Assembly: GCA_963971425.1 (NCBI GenBank) | Contig: OZ020519.1 | Coordinates: 9,068,028-9,132,027 of the forward strand | Source of the DNA: Bryoerythrophyllum caledonicum | Taxonomy: Eukaryota > Streptophyta > Bryopsida > Pottiales > Pottiaceae | Direction of reading: 5' to 3' | Length of the DNA stretch: 64,000 nt | The notes under the pieces: generated by a model | Database searches by the model: none | What the model saw: the letters and a program-made list of their open reading frames with translations, nothing else | What the model was told of the DNA's origin: nothing | Shown: piece after piece, positions 46,526 to 58,011 of the stretch | How positions within the stretch are numbered: position 1 is the stretch's first letter | How the letters are laid out: the number at the start of each line of letters is the position of its first letter | Made by a program: the position numbers and the translations under genes

Positions 46526-47530
46526 ATGACAGTTCCAGATGAAATTTGTGCCCGCTTAGTGGGAATGAATGAGGAGAAAATGAGTTGTGCTAGTATTGCA
46601 AGAATTGTAGGAGAGTCAAGTAGGACAGTGCAAAGAATCATCAAGCAGTTTAGAGACCATGAAACTTACCAAGCAAATTCAAGCACTGGAAGACCCAAGA
46701 AATTTAGCGAGAGGGATGTTCGTCAAATTTTATTATTCTTCAAAACTCATCGTCGGTCATCACTTCAAGATATCTCCAATGCTTGCCCTGTGGATGTGAG
46801 TACTAGGACTATTTGCCGTGTTTTGCATGACGACAATATTTTTAATAGAATTGCGGTAAAGAAGCCTTTCTTGACACCTCTTCATACGTCGCGGCGGCTA
46901 CATTTTGCAAGACAATATTGTGGATGGAGTGCCGAAGAGTGGGAGCGTGTTTGTTGGACAGATGAATCTACTTTTGAAATTGGCAAAGTTTCAAGGCAAA
47001 TTCATGTTTGGAAAACGGCATATGAGCGATATTCATCAAGTTGTGTAGTTCCCACATTCAAGAGTGGGAGGACATCTCTCATGATTTGAAGAGGGTTTGG
47101 AGGAGACAAAAAATAAGAGCTTGTGTTTATGCCAAAGGATCATCGCAAAGCTATTGATTTTGTGGAGTTGGTCTATGATGGCCATTTGCTACAATTTATG
47201 GCCAAGTCTCAGGTGCTATACTTATGGAAGATGGAGCTCAAGTGCATTGAAGTAAATCCCCTAAAGAATGGAGAAAATTACGCATCATAGAGACAGCTTG
47301 AATGGCCTGCAAATAGTCTTGATCTCAATCCACTAGATAATGTCTCGAAGCTTTTAAAAAATGCAGTCCAATATGGCCAATCAAGTCCCAAGTCCTTAGA
47401 TGAGTTGAAGGCAACTTTACAAAGAGAATGGACATTAGTTAGTAGTAATCAACTTCTTACTTTATGTCATTCAATGCCAGCCAGGTTACAATTTATGGTT
47501 GACGCTAGACGAGGGCATACGCCTTGGTAA
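46526..47530 (+). pseudogene. Tc1-like transposase 1, decayed
   Basis: From ATG 46526 (MTVPDEICARL) the frame holds a paired helix-turn-helix (SCASIARIVGESSRTVQRI, a GRPKK linker, RSSLQDISNACPVDVSTRT). The first catalytic Asp is in CWTDESTFEIG. A TGA at 47087-47089 ends the frame and more stops and shifts follow. The remainder is recognisable to PW-TAA at 47530. The third catalytic residue is Asp instead of Glu (DLNPLDNVS). Inactive; cut-and-paste DDE family. Confidence 0.85.
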
Positions 47531-48072
47531 ATTTGCAATAAATCCTACTCTATCTGTTTATAGGCTACCAACATTTGTGCTTACATAATTAACTTATAGA
47601 TGTACATACACTCCTATATATAGGATTAGAAAACAATTTATGTGCCTTCAAAAGACTATCAAATGTCAAGCATTATTTTTGCAATTGACAACATTTCCAA
47701 TGTCTTCTAAATTGTCATTAGGCAATGATTGATGCTTCATGATGTCAACCAAGTCAAAGATAGTATGAGAATGTAAATGAAGTTCACTAATTGGTGTTCA
47801 ACTAGTTTATGCTCCTCATTGTATGGAGTTCACGCTCCTATTAGTGAACAAAGGTACTGAAATGGGTACTAGTTGGTAAAATGGGTATAAAACCATTTTG
47901 GTAAATTATTAGGCCACATTGCAAACATGTAATCAGCTTATAAGAGAACCCAAGTTCCAAATTTGGTAGGTAGGGGACAATTTATATGCCATTGGTCGAC
48001 TTTAGGTTTGCAGACTTGATCTTTTCTTCTGCTAGAATGCAAAAACGCAAAAGTTTTTGTCCCCCTACTGTA

Positions 48073-48652
48073 CAATAGGGTGACATTCAAATTGGCCGTT
48101 TAGTAGTTCCACGGATAGTGTCCTACACTGCTGCCAACTTTGACACCCTCCCCAAAGTTGAGAAATTGTTATTTTACCATGGAAATTTGGAAACAGCATC
48201 ATCTTTATGTAGAATACATGCATACCAAATTTCAAGTCCAAGAGACTTATACAAAAAAACTTATGCAAGATCTACCAACATGGGATAGCTGTGAGAAAAG
48301 TGTCACAGCTGCCAATTTTGACACCCTCCCAAGAATTGAGGAAATTTTTTTTGCCCATGAAATTTTTGGAGCAAAAACATTTTTATGTTGTTGCATGTGT
48401 GGAAAATTTCAAGTCCAAAAGACCCATACAAAAAATAATATTCCAAATCTACCAACATGTGTAGTTTTGAGAAACAAAGGGGAAAACCATTTTACTACTT
48501 CCAACTTTGACGCCCTCCTTAGGATTGAGTTTTTGTTGATACGTAGTGAAATTTTTGGCACAAGATCATCTCTACGCTCGTAACATGTGGGATAAATTTC
48601 AAAGCCAAAAGACATACATAAAAAAAGTTATTCCATATCTATCAACATGTGT
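48073..48652 (+). repeat. Left TIR of Tc1-like element 2 (three direct repeats)
   Basis: Units begin near 48136, 48312 and 48505 with TTTGAC(A/G)CCCTCC. Each continues through a CATG/AAATTT region, then ATTTCAAGTCCAA(A/G)AGAC-like and ATCTA(C/T)CAACATG motifs. Confidence 0.85.
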
Positions 48653-49272
48653 AACTATGATAAACAATTTGAAGGTCATATTGAAAATGTCAAAATATCT
48701 TTGACACCTCATGCTTTTTCATTGAACTCAATCATGTGAGTAAGCCACCAAACATAAATGCTTCTCAAAAAGATCAATAACATCTAAATGAAGAAGTGAA
48801 GAGGTGTTCCATGCAGAAGAATCCACTTGGCCATAAAGTGTGCATTAGATACATGACAAATTTTTTCTTCTAAATATCTATTGAACACTATGTAAAGGGA
48901 ATGGTGTGTGTGATTTGTGATAGACTGAATGTTGAGACAATCCTCAAAACAGAGTGTTGTATTGTGGGATGCATGAGTGTTGATTCACATTGGGCATACA
49001 TGATGAGTGATTAAGAGCAAAACAATTTTTTATGTATGCATATGGGCTTGTGTTTTGGCGACCTTTCTCTCTCCTCTCTGCTCCAGCGCCTTGGCTCCCT
49101 TCTCTCCCCCTTGCTCTGCTCCAACCGTGTTCTCCTTCTTCTGCCAATTGTCACGTGTCAATCCTGCAACCCCCTTTGCTCTGCTCTAGCCCCTTGGCCC
49201 TCTTCTCTCCCCCTTGCTCTGCTCTAACCCCTACTCTACTGTTGTAGCTAGCATCACGCACTCTATAAGTTT

Positions 49273-50283
49273 ATGATGGCAATTTCAGATGAAATTCGTG
49301 CTCGCATCATAGGTTTGAGTGAGGGAGGATTTACAGGAGTTCAAATTGCAGCTACTATATGAGTTCCTATTAGAACAGTTACAAGGTTAGTAAAAACATT
49401 TAGAGAAGATGGAACCTACAAGCGCAAACCTTGCGGTGGAAGTCACGCTAAAAAGCTTAGTGATAGAGATGTTCGTAGTATTGTGCATAACTCAAAAATT
49501 CATCGTTGCTCTTCACTCTCAGAGATTACCAATGCATGTCCTACTCAAGTGTGTAGACGTACTATTCAAAGGGTCTTACATAAAAATGGCATTTTTAGTC
49601 GAATTGCAGTCAAAAAACCTTTTTTGACACCTCGTCACATGTCTCAACGATTAGCTTTTGCTCAGAAGTACCGTGGATGGAGTGCAAAAGAGTGGGAGCG
49701 TGTTGTTTGGACAGATGAATCTACTTTTGAAATTGGAAAAAATTCTCAGCAAATTCCTGTTTGGAGAAGTGCATACAAGCGTTATTCATCAAGTTGTCTA
49801 GCTCCTACTTTTAAAAGTGGAAGGACTTCTTTAATGATTTGGGGCGCATTTGCCGGAGGACAAAAGTCATAACTTGTCTTTATGCCTAAAGATCAACGTT
49901 CTGCTAAGGATTTTATAGAAGTGGTTTACGATGCCAAATTGGTTCATTTCATGGGTCAAATTCCGCAAGGAGTGCTTATGGTAGATGGGGCACCCGTCCA
50001 TAGGAGCAAAATATGTGAAGAATGGAGACAAAGCCACCTTCTCGAAAAGCTCAACTGGCCTGCAAACTCTCCCGATCTCAATCCAATCGAGAACGTTTGG
50101 AGGATGTTAAAAGATGTTGTGCAACATGGCAAACAATGCCCTAGAAGCTTAGATGTGTTGAAGGTAGTTCTTGAAAGAGAGTGGAAGTTAGTCAATGGTA
50201 CAAAGCTCCTTCAACTATGTCATTCTATGCCCTTTAGGTTACTAGCAGTGATTGACGCTAATGGAGGACATACACGTTGGTAG
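49273..50283 (+). pseudogene. Tc1-like transposase 2 (DD34E), two in-frame stops
   Basis: About 336 codons from ATG 49273 to TAG 50281-50283. HTH region (ISDEIRARIIGLSEGG, RRTIQRVLHKNGIFSRIAVKK) and catalytic triad: D in VWTDESTFEIG, D in LMVDGAPVHRS, then 34 residues to E in NSPDLNPIENVW, i.e. the DD34E signature of true Tc1 transposases; plant mariner-like elements are usually DD39D. Only two lesions are seen, a TGA near 49360 and a TAA at 49870-49872. The stop codon lies inside the right TIR. A CT-rich stretch (49070-49235) with a duplicated CTTCTCTCCCCCTTGCTCTG lies upstream and may be its promoter. Confidence 0.9.
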
Positions 50284-50848
50284 ATATGGAATAACTTTTT
50301 TGTGTACATCTTTCGGCTTTGAAATTTATCTCACATGTTACCAACATAGAGATGATCTTGTGCCAAAAATTTCACTATGTATCAACAAAAATTCAATCCT
50401 AAGGAGGGCGTCAAAGTTGGAGGTAGTAAAATGGTTTTCCCCTTTGTTTTTCAAAACTACACATGTTGGTAGATTTGGAATATTATTTTTTGTATGGGTC
50501 TTTTGGACTTGAAATTTTCCACACATGCAAACAACATAAAAATGTTTTTGCTCCAAAAATTTCATGGGCAAAAAAAATTTCCTCAATTCTTGGGAGGGTG
50601 TCAAAGTTGGCAGCTGTGACACTTTTCTCACAGCTATCCCATGTTGGTAGATCTTGCATAATTTTTTTGTATAAGTCTCCTGGACTTGAAATTTGATATG
50701 CATGTTTTCAACATAAAGATGATGTTATCCCCAAATTTTCATGGTAAAATAACAATTTCTCAGCTTTGGGGAAGGTGTCAAAGTTGGCAACAGTGTAGGA
50801 CACTATCCGTGGAACTACTAAACGGCCAATTTGAATGTCACCCTATTG
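50271..50848 (-). repeat. Right TIR of Tc1-like element 2
   Basis: Inverted copy of 48073-48652, with the same three internal units. The inner edge overlaps the last codons of the transposase. Confidence 0.85.
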
Positions 50849-50869
50849 TACAAGGTAAGAGCAAACCAC

Positions 50870-51135
50870 CTCTTGCACATATGGACATCAAAGACGTTAT
50901 TATAGTGCCTGTTTTAAATCAAACAATCCTACTCCACATTATACAATTTATAGAATTCTCATCTTACTACAATAGATTTTTCTCTACATTATACAAACAA
51001 ACTAATGTAGAAGTTCATTCTTTAACAGTTTCCTCAACAATGGAAGGTGCAAGAGCAGCAACACATATACGCTACTATTCCGGGAACTTCTTTCCGGAAA
51101 TGTCTAGAATGCAAATACTACCACAAGAAACAATT
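50870..51135 (+). pseudogene. Possible LINE RLE-domain fossil
   Basis: The translation contains IIQFIEFSSYYNRFFS and EGARAATHI in the same order and spacing as TIQFIEFTYCNDRFSP and SGARATTFI in the C-terminal endonuclease of LINE B. The A/C-rich strand bias also matches. No other part of a LINE was recognised. Confidence 0.45.
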
Positions 51136-51710
51136 TCATAAACACTTCCATCATAGCCATTCGATATGCCATGTCCATACTAAAGAACACTAGCATTAAA
51201 CTTCCTCGTTCCAGAAACCCATATACCAAATGGGAAAGGTGTAGTGGAAATATCAACTCTTGTTGAAAGTATCCACTTTAGTTACAAATTCATTCCTCAC
51301 TTGGGATGTATATCCGGAACTTCTATACCATGTCACATCACTGGAAGAAACTTAACTACGGGATCCAACGAGAACGTAGAATTGTGAATCTATACTAGTG
51401 ACAGCAATCTAGAGGTTTCCATTTTGTCTCCATTGTTAGGGGCAGATGTACTATCAAGTTCCTCTGTTGAAGCTCCTGAAGGATACACCGATCGACATGA
51501 CCGTTCTTAGCGAAGACTGAGGTGGAGTGAAGGCCAGCTTCACGTACCAATGGTACTGATAGTGCTGTAAGCCGTCTGTTTATACTCCACGTGAACACTC
51601 TACATTCCTCAGTAGAAGTCGGTCGTGGAATTGATGCTGCAGCCGTCCTCGGAAAAGTACCCTGAAGTATGCGAGTGCAGCACAAGATGTGGACGCTGAA
51701 ATTTTTCTCA
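51136..51710. other. Intergenic, nothing recognised
   Basis: No repeat or frame of note. It probably contains the 3' UTR of the minus-strand gene that ends at 51711. Confidence 0.4.
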
Positions 51711-54117
51711 TCAATTCGACTCTCTTTGTGGTCCAGCATCATCGAGTTTGCCATCGGGGATGGACATGTTCAAGGTGGCTTCCGTGCTCTTAGATTTAGC
51801 TGAGCTTCCTGCATGCAGAGAGAGGAAATTGCACAGCTCAGTTCTTTCACACTTGACTCTAGTATCAGATATGGTGAAATCTTTTTTAGTTTCATTAATG
51901 CATTATACCTTGCGTCCAAAATCAGCACGAAGCGCCTACTCTCAGAGATTCTACAACCGGCGATAAATGGTACGTGGACTTCTGAATGAATTGCATCTTT
52001 ATGGCCTACCAGATTTTCCAGACATAGTACTTAACCGACCTCAAGGATGGGGTTCCTTACCTTCAGCTTGAGTGCTTCCGGAGGCTGTAATGGGTTCAAG
52101 TTGAACTGGACCATTTCCAAGTATGCTGAAGTCTACTTTTGTGACGGACCCATCCCTTGAATCCAGAGATCGTGAGAACCCTCGCCTAATTCCTCTGGGA
52201 GCTCTCATTTTCAAGGGAGACTTGCTGACTGGAGGCGACTTCTTTGTGATCAGCATAACATTTGGATCAATTTCTGTTAGAGCTGGCCTTGACGCATCAG
52301 CTACTTTCACCTTGGGCTTCGACTGCGTGCAAACAAGCCGCGGATTGTACGTAAGGGTGATGATACAAAACCAAGCGAAAATAGCCTTTCAATCACGGAA
52401 GGATGGAAGCGAAACTAGATATCGAATCCTCAGTCTAAACCCTTAGCCAGATGCGATCTATTTTGGTAAGAAATAGAACTGAGGTCATGAAAAGGAGAAA
52501 TCATTGGTGACTAGTTTTTAAGAGATTTTGAAAGGATGCCAGTTACGTCCCACCAGAGCATGTTCAGGATAACGCACCTGAAAGCCTGGATCCACAGAAA
52601 TTGAGAGCGCTTCAGTCGGCGTGGCTTTCTCGGGAGTTCGTACAGATTCAGGCACTACATCTGGAACTGAATTCAAGTTCTGAATAGGGAGGTCATCCCC
52701 TCTCGAAGTCTTCGACGAGTCCACAGCAGGCAAGGCGCTAGTTCCATCAGCAGCGAGAGATTTCTGTGCCCAAACAGAATTAATTGAGTCACAGTGTTCT
52801 CAGAGAACTCAAGGAACGAAATGATATCGGTTAAGATCAATGCCGTACCTCACTCGCACAGCTCTCCGTTCCATGTCCAGCCGCATTCACTATCTGTTCC
52901 AGTGACTTAGCAACATCTCCCGACTCTTTTTCTCTGAGTTCACAATCCCCAAAGGTCGCCTCAAAGAATGTGAACTGCTCATCGCTGTCTGTATCCTCGA
53001 ATCGGTAACTCGGCAGACGCGTTGAGCCACCCTCCCCACCCTCCAAGCTCCTGGAGTATGTCGTGATGATCAAAGGCTCATGGCGCCCACTCTTTCTCTC
53101 TTGCGCAGCTTCGGTCGACAACGACAAACGCGGTGCCTCAATCAGCGACACAAAACTTTCAACCTCTTTCAAAAAGTTCGTGACTGACTTCTCGAGCGGC
53201 ATCTGCTTGATGATCGGGGCAGCAAGAGAGACAAGGTTGCCCATGGTCTTGGGCTGAGAGAACGAGTCCGGCGGCAGCATGCTCGCCGCAGCATCTGCGA
53301 CGTAACTAGTTCGACCGAGAGGACTCTTCGTGCATGAACAGCAATGAGAAGTATCATCAGACTGGTCGGGATCGTCGCAAGGGTGATCATGGCGCTTCGA
53401 AGAAGTTGTGGACGACTGTAACAGCGGAAGTGAAGGCTGGTACGGCTGGTAATGCCGGCCAATCCGGCCATGCCGGCCGCCAAGACCTGAGAAGCGCGAT
53501 CGTTTCATCTCCCCGGAGCGCGACTTGGAAAGAACCTGCGTCTTCTTCTCGAGATCAGAGCTGCAGAATGACGAACCCCGAAGCTCCAGATTCTTCCCGC
53601 CGTTCAGCCTCTCAAGGCGCGCGATCGCCTCCACAAGGCGCTGGTGCGCGGCGAGATCTTGCTCTCCCGTCAACGATTTCGAGCTCCGCGCCGGACGTAT
53701 CTTCTTCCGGCATCCCACCGATATAGCTCTGTCCGTGGAGAATCTCCCGCCCCAGGCGCTGAAGGAGTGTCTGGTGGACTTCGGCGACGTCGTAGCGCGG
53801 GAGGAAACAGAGGCTCTGCTCGTCCGCGCAGGAGAAGGCGATATGCAGCAGCTGGAGCGCTCGGCATCGGAGTCCGGGAGAGAGAAGAGCTCACTGCTGT
53901 GAGGAATCTGCAACGAGTCTCCAAGACTCGCTCGCGGCGAGGACAAGGACTTCTTCGCCTCCGCATTCTCGTAGAGATGAAGAAACTTCTTGAGCGAGTG
54001 GTTGGAGTCGTATGTTTCTGAAGCTTTCAAGTCCAGCGAATTCCGGTGAGATATCGTCGCCGCCACTACTCCTGCTTTGTGCTGCGCCTCTCCGCATCTA
54101 CTCAGACACACTCCCAT
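51711..54117 (-). CDS. Unrecognised plant protein with MGVC lipidation-type N terminus (four exons)
   Basis: Function not recognised. Exons (minus) 54117-52849, 52763-52578, 52322-52061 and 51808-51711 join in phase to 604 residues with GT-AG introns and end in TGA 51713-51711. ATG 54117 is chosen because it gives MGVCLSRCGEA: Gly2 for N-myristoylation and Cys4/Cys8 for palmitoylation. An ATG 19 codons upstream (54174) would bury it. The protein is Ser/Arg-rich and largely disordered, with RxxS-type clusters, a Cys-rich HCCSCTKS patch, a helical stretch LVSLAAPIIKQMPLEKSVTNFL and a conserved-looking motif FTFFEATFGDCE. The C-terminal exons contain KSPLKMRAPRGIRRGFSRSL. A membrane-tethered scaffold or phospho-regulated protein is a guess. 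Confidence 0.75.
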
Positions 54118-54180
54118 GGCGCTCCCCCTCACGTCAACAAAATTCCTCCGAAATTCTTCAAGACTCCATTCCACAATCCT

Positions 54181-55181
54181 AAAGATTCATGAAATTCCTC
54201 GTGTAAAGAAATCTCTGCAGAGAGGAAGACACTCGTAAATCACACAGGCGGACACAGAAATAATCCAAAATATCTAAAGCAAAGGTCTATCACAGAATCG
54301 CGTCTCCCGAAAGACATTAAAACGTCTACAAATCGCAGAAGTTCGTGCAGCAAACCCGAACTTTGTTACTCAACGTTGTAATCCTTGAACCAATGCTGAA
54401 TATCATCATAAAACCAAATAAAAAAACAATACAATTCTGAGTTCATCACCATTCCAATCGAAGTTAGAAAGAAAAATGCAACAACGTACCTACTGCTCCC
54501 GATCAACTGGCAGAAACTTTACCACCACATCAGACATCTCCAAGTCCAACTCCATGCACGTCCGACTACGAATTCCCTTTGACAACCTACAGCAACACTC
54601 AGACCTTCACCTCAGCACCTGCGCAGAGAGTTTACGAAAATACGCAAGTGGAGCTCATCAAGAGACCACTGCCACAGCTCTCATTTAACAAGGCAGCCTT
54701 CACAGAATGAGCGCCTCCGTATGTTCCAAGGGCATCGCAGTGGTATCACCTAGACATGAACCGCGACGTGGCTGATACCTGGTCGATACTCCCCTTCTCC
54801 CACCCGAGTCAGACGTGGAGATCAATCATGGAGTTCATCCAGGGTCATACCTGGACGATACACGGGTGATGTCGGTGCGATACCTGTGAGATGCATAGGC
54901 GGGTATCAATCGAATTAGCCAGCACATGGAGGTTAATTTGAATTCGAAACGCCTTCAATGGAATGATTATTACTACAGGCCACCATAACCAGTAACGGCA
55001 ATGAAGCTCCAAATCGCTTCCCATATCGCACTGAGTCAGCTTAATTAATAAAGTCACTAATTCTTTCACTAGTGCAGTTCTTTCACTAATAAAGTCACTA
55101 ATAAAGTCACTAATTCTTTCACTCATACAGTTCTTTCATGAATCATTGTACGTGATTCTTCACTAATCGCTGTGGTTATCT
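54181..55181. other. Upstream region and short tandem repeats, no gene seen
   Basis: Includes the presumed promoter of the minus-strand gene. At 55045-55135 short direct repeats of AATAAAGTCACTAATTCTTTCA-type and CAGTTCTTTCA are present. Confidence 0.4.
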
Positions 55182-55542
55182 TAAGGTAAGCCCCCCTAAA
55201 ACCGACAAGTTAAGGAATGTGCATATATATATAGAGAGAGAGGAGATCATTATACTATTGTTTTTCAGTGATAGCCAACAGAATTACAATTCCATCTCAA
55301 GTGATTTCATATTTTTTTGATGAAAACTAAATTAGTTATGAGTTTTCAAACTGTGGAGCCATGTTCAATGGGTGGCCAGCAATAGGTACCTCCCATAACC
55401 AACGACCAGTAGTAAGGGTCTTGACTAGTAGAAAACCTCCATTTGGAGCTCAGGTGGTGGTAATGGGATGGAAGAGGGATAAATATACCCCAATTTTATA
55501 GGCGTTGGCTATGGGTTTTTGTTGGTTATAGGGGTTACCTTA
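55182..55542 (+). mobile_element. MITE (family 3), 361 bp
   Basis: Termini TAAGGTAAGCCCCCC and GGGGTTACCTTA. Full-length inverted partner of 33544-33901. Confidence 0.75.
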
Positions 55543-55870
55543 ATTGATTTTGGTCTGCACTGCACTGCCAGTGAGACGCCAGGTAAAAAATACGAATGTT
55601 AAATACTGTGGTGCTGGTAAATATTTTTTAAGAAATTGGGGTGAGGTAAAAAAAATGTTGAGGAGCTTTTGATATATTTGTGGTGGATTAAATTAACTTA
55701 CTCATCCTGCCGCTTCATTCAAGTGATTGTGGCCATAACAGTAGACGTTTCACTGCTTGATGTAGTAATTTTGCCTGCAAAGTCTTAATTACTGCAGTGG
55801 GAATTGCGCCCAGTACCACAGTTGCACACCAGTTTTGAATTGTTGTAGTTTGAAGTTCATGCCATCCTAA

Positions 55871-56816
55871 CCCCTAAAGGACCAGAGTCTCCTTCAGGGG
55901 GATTTCTGATTTTGTGCAGGTTCCTAAAATTCGAAAAAAAAATCCTTTTTCTCTGAAATTTTTATTCTAGATTGCCTCTGATAAGAGCTTTGTGGAGATA
56001 TATATATATATATATTTATTTTATTTTATTTTTTTTGGATTTGTGGTTTGAAAGTTAGTACCACTTAAAGCCAAAAGTAGGGACACCTGCCACCTCCAAA
56101 AATTTTGACAAAAGTTTCTATTGACATTGAGATTTTTCACACACATAAAGAGTATTTCCTTTATTGGAAATTTTCAAAAGAATTTTTTGTCTTTAGTGTA
56201 AAAAGGCATTTTATTCCAAGTCAAACATTTTCACACATTGTCGGGCAACGGGGGGAAAAAAATTCATCTTTTCTACATAAAACCTAGAGATCTTCATATT
56301 TTTCACTTTTTATTTTTTCAACAACAATATGTGGTGAAAACCTTCTTATTGACCGTTTGGATTATCATTTGAATACATACGTAGTTCTCAAAAAAATATA
56401 ATGCGAAATGGCAATTATTGAACCTCCACTCCTTGCACACTTGTTTTGAATATGCTACACCCCTTTTTTACCTCTAAACATTGGTGTGTTAGGAAATAAC
56501 ATCATGCTTAAGACAATGGTAAAAGATTTAGACCTTGTACAATGCAAAAATTTGTTACAAAGTGAAGTCAAAGTTTGTTGATCTACTCAACACAAGGAAG
56601 AAAATGAACCATTGTTTTGACTTTAAACACTAAAATCTATCTATCCGTGCGGTGGATTGCAACCAGAATTTGACGGCATGTTTATATAGAAGCCTATTTT
56701 AAGATATTATGGTTGAAAATCCAAAAATAACTTTAAAATGTGATTTTCATGTCTCTTTTTGGCAGTGGCAGTTTTGGACTGGTTTTAGAGCGAAAGTGGT
56801 CGAGGTCCTATAGGGG
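55871..56816 (+). mobile_element. TTAA MITE (family 1), 946 bp
   Basis: CCCCTAAAGGACC...GGTCCTATAGGGG, preceded by CTAA and followed by TTAA (56817-56820). Shares internal sequence with 23644-24452, and in inverted orientation with 61420-62361. Confidence 0.8.
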
Positions 56817-56820
56817 TTAA

Positions 56821-57189
56821 CCCTTAAAGGTCTGAGAAGCCACATTCGCGTTGCAACATGATGTTTTTAGTGTATTTCACCTAAAAGGTGTAAGAATTCA
56901 TGTATATGATTGGTGCAAAAGTTTAGATTTGTGTCAAGCCCAATCCAATGACACATGGCGATTTTAATTTATATCATTATTGCACCTACTAGTACATGCT
57001 TGAGAAGTTGCAAAATGGTCATGTATTCTACGTGTATGGTGTCGTATTTGAGCATGATAAGGTGAATATATTGAATGACCTCCAAACGAAAGATATTAGT
57101 TGATGTCTTGCTAAATTTAAGTACAATTTTTTGTATGTTTAGAGTAAAATACGTGACTGAATACATGGTCCTCCACTGACCTTTAGGGG
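56821..57189 (-). mobile_element. TTAA MITE (family 2), 369 bp, abutting the previous one
   Basis: CCCTTAAAGGTC...GACCTTTAGGGG between TTAA (56817-56820, shared with the neighbour) and TTAA (57190-57193). Its right half is the inverted relative of the copies at 30.48 and 38.50 kb. Confidence 0.8.
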
Positions 57190-57193
57190 TTAA

Positions 57194-58011
57194 AGACAAC
57201 ACAAAGCGACTAGGCCTAGGAGATGCCATAGTGGGTACATTTCATTGCAACCAGTGCTTTTTTTTAGGTATTTGGAGAAGTGCTACTTTGGCAATACGTT
57301 TTTTTTTAATGCTTATACTGGCGACATAATGTTTTTTTTTAGTGCGTCAGACTGGTAACCAAAGTAGATTACAGAATGCCACCATGGCGAACATGTCAGC
57401 ATTCATGACTAAGTTGTGGCAAATAAGATTTTCAAAATAACACGCAATTAAGCAATTATGCACTTGGCCATTTAAAAGTGCACTTGGGTACAACGGCGGC
57501 CATTGCGAACAAAAGTGGCAAAATTGAAAAAAAAAAAAAAAAATCAATGAAAAAAAACGTTTTCTAAAGGAAAAAAAATTGAGCTTCTGCAACAATATTA
57601 CGTACAATCATGGTTGTTCATATTGGAAGCGATTTTTTGGCATTTTCAACTAATTTGTGGTAACCCCTCGTTAATACTAGATAAATATATATTTAATATA
57701 GTTTCATAATATTTCAAAGATAGATTTGAAGGATTGTAGTATATAAACAGGCGTAATTACAAAAAAACATACTTTATGCAAGGGTTGGCAGTTGATTAAA
57801 AGATATTCTACGTAGTACATAATGCATACAATGGTGGAAACTAAATGTAGATGCTTCAACAATTGGACTTAGCTCCAATAGTAAACACTGGTTCACTCTA
57901 AAGGATTAATGACATAACGTCTTACATCACCCTTAGAATATACTACTCTTACACATACACTATATATCAATTATCATACACAACTAGTATACTCTCAAAA
58001 AGGCACACTAT
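57194..58011. other. AT-rich spacer downstream of the DUF7869 ORF
   Basis: Homopolymer A and T tracts (for example 57526-57542). No gene recognised. Confidence 0.4.

Larger units (their letters stand above)
39748..48070 (+). mobile_element. Tc1-like element 1, split by a copia insertion
   Basis: Inverted termini of about 190 bp: TAGAATGGGGACAAAAAG at 39748 and the complement of CAGTAGGGGGACAAAAAC ending at 48070. Each is flanked by TA (39746-39747 and 48071-48072). The left arm continues to 39938, where the copia element entered at CTAGT. The right arm occupies about 47880-48070. Without the copia the element is about 2.26 kb and holds a decayed transposase. Confidence 0.8.
48073..50848 (+). 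mobile_element. Tc1-like element 2, 2776 bp, long repeat-structured TIRs
   Basis: Flanked by TA (48071-48072, 50849-50850). The terminal inverted repeats are about 578 bp (48073-48652 and 50271-50848), starting CAATAGGGTGACATTC. Each arm consists of three diverged direct repeats of ~180 bp. The transposase gene lies between them. The left TA is also the right TA of element 1. Confidence 0.9.

Noticed and set aside
48140-48615. 147-codon + strand frame and 68-codon minus frame in the TIR of Tc1-like element 2
   Set aside because: Equivalent frames occur in the opposite arm at 50.25-50.70 kb; they arise from the repeat structure.
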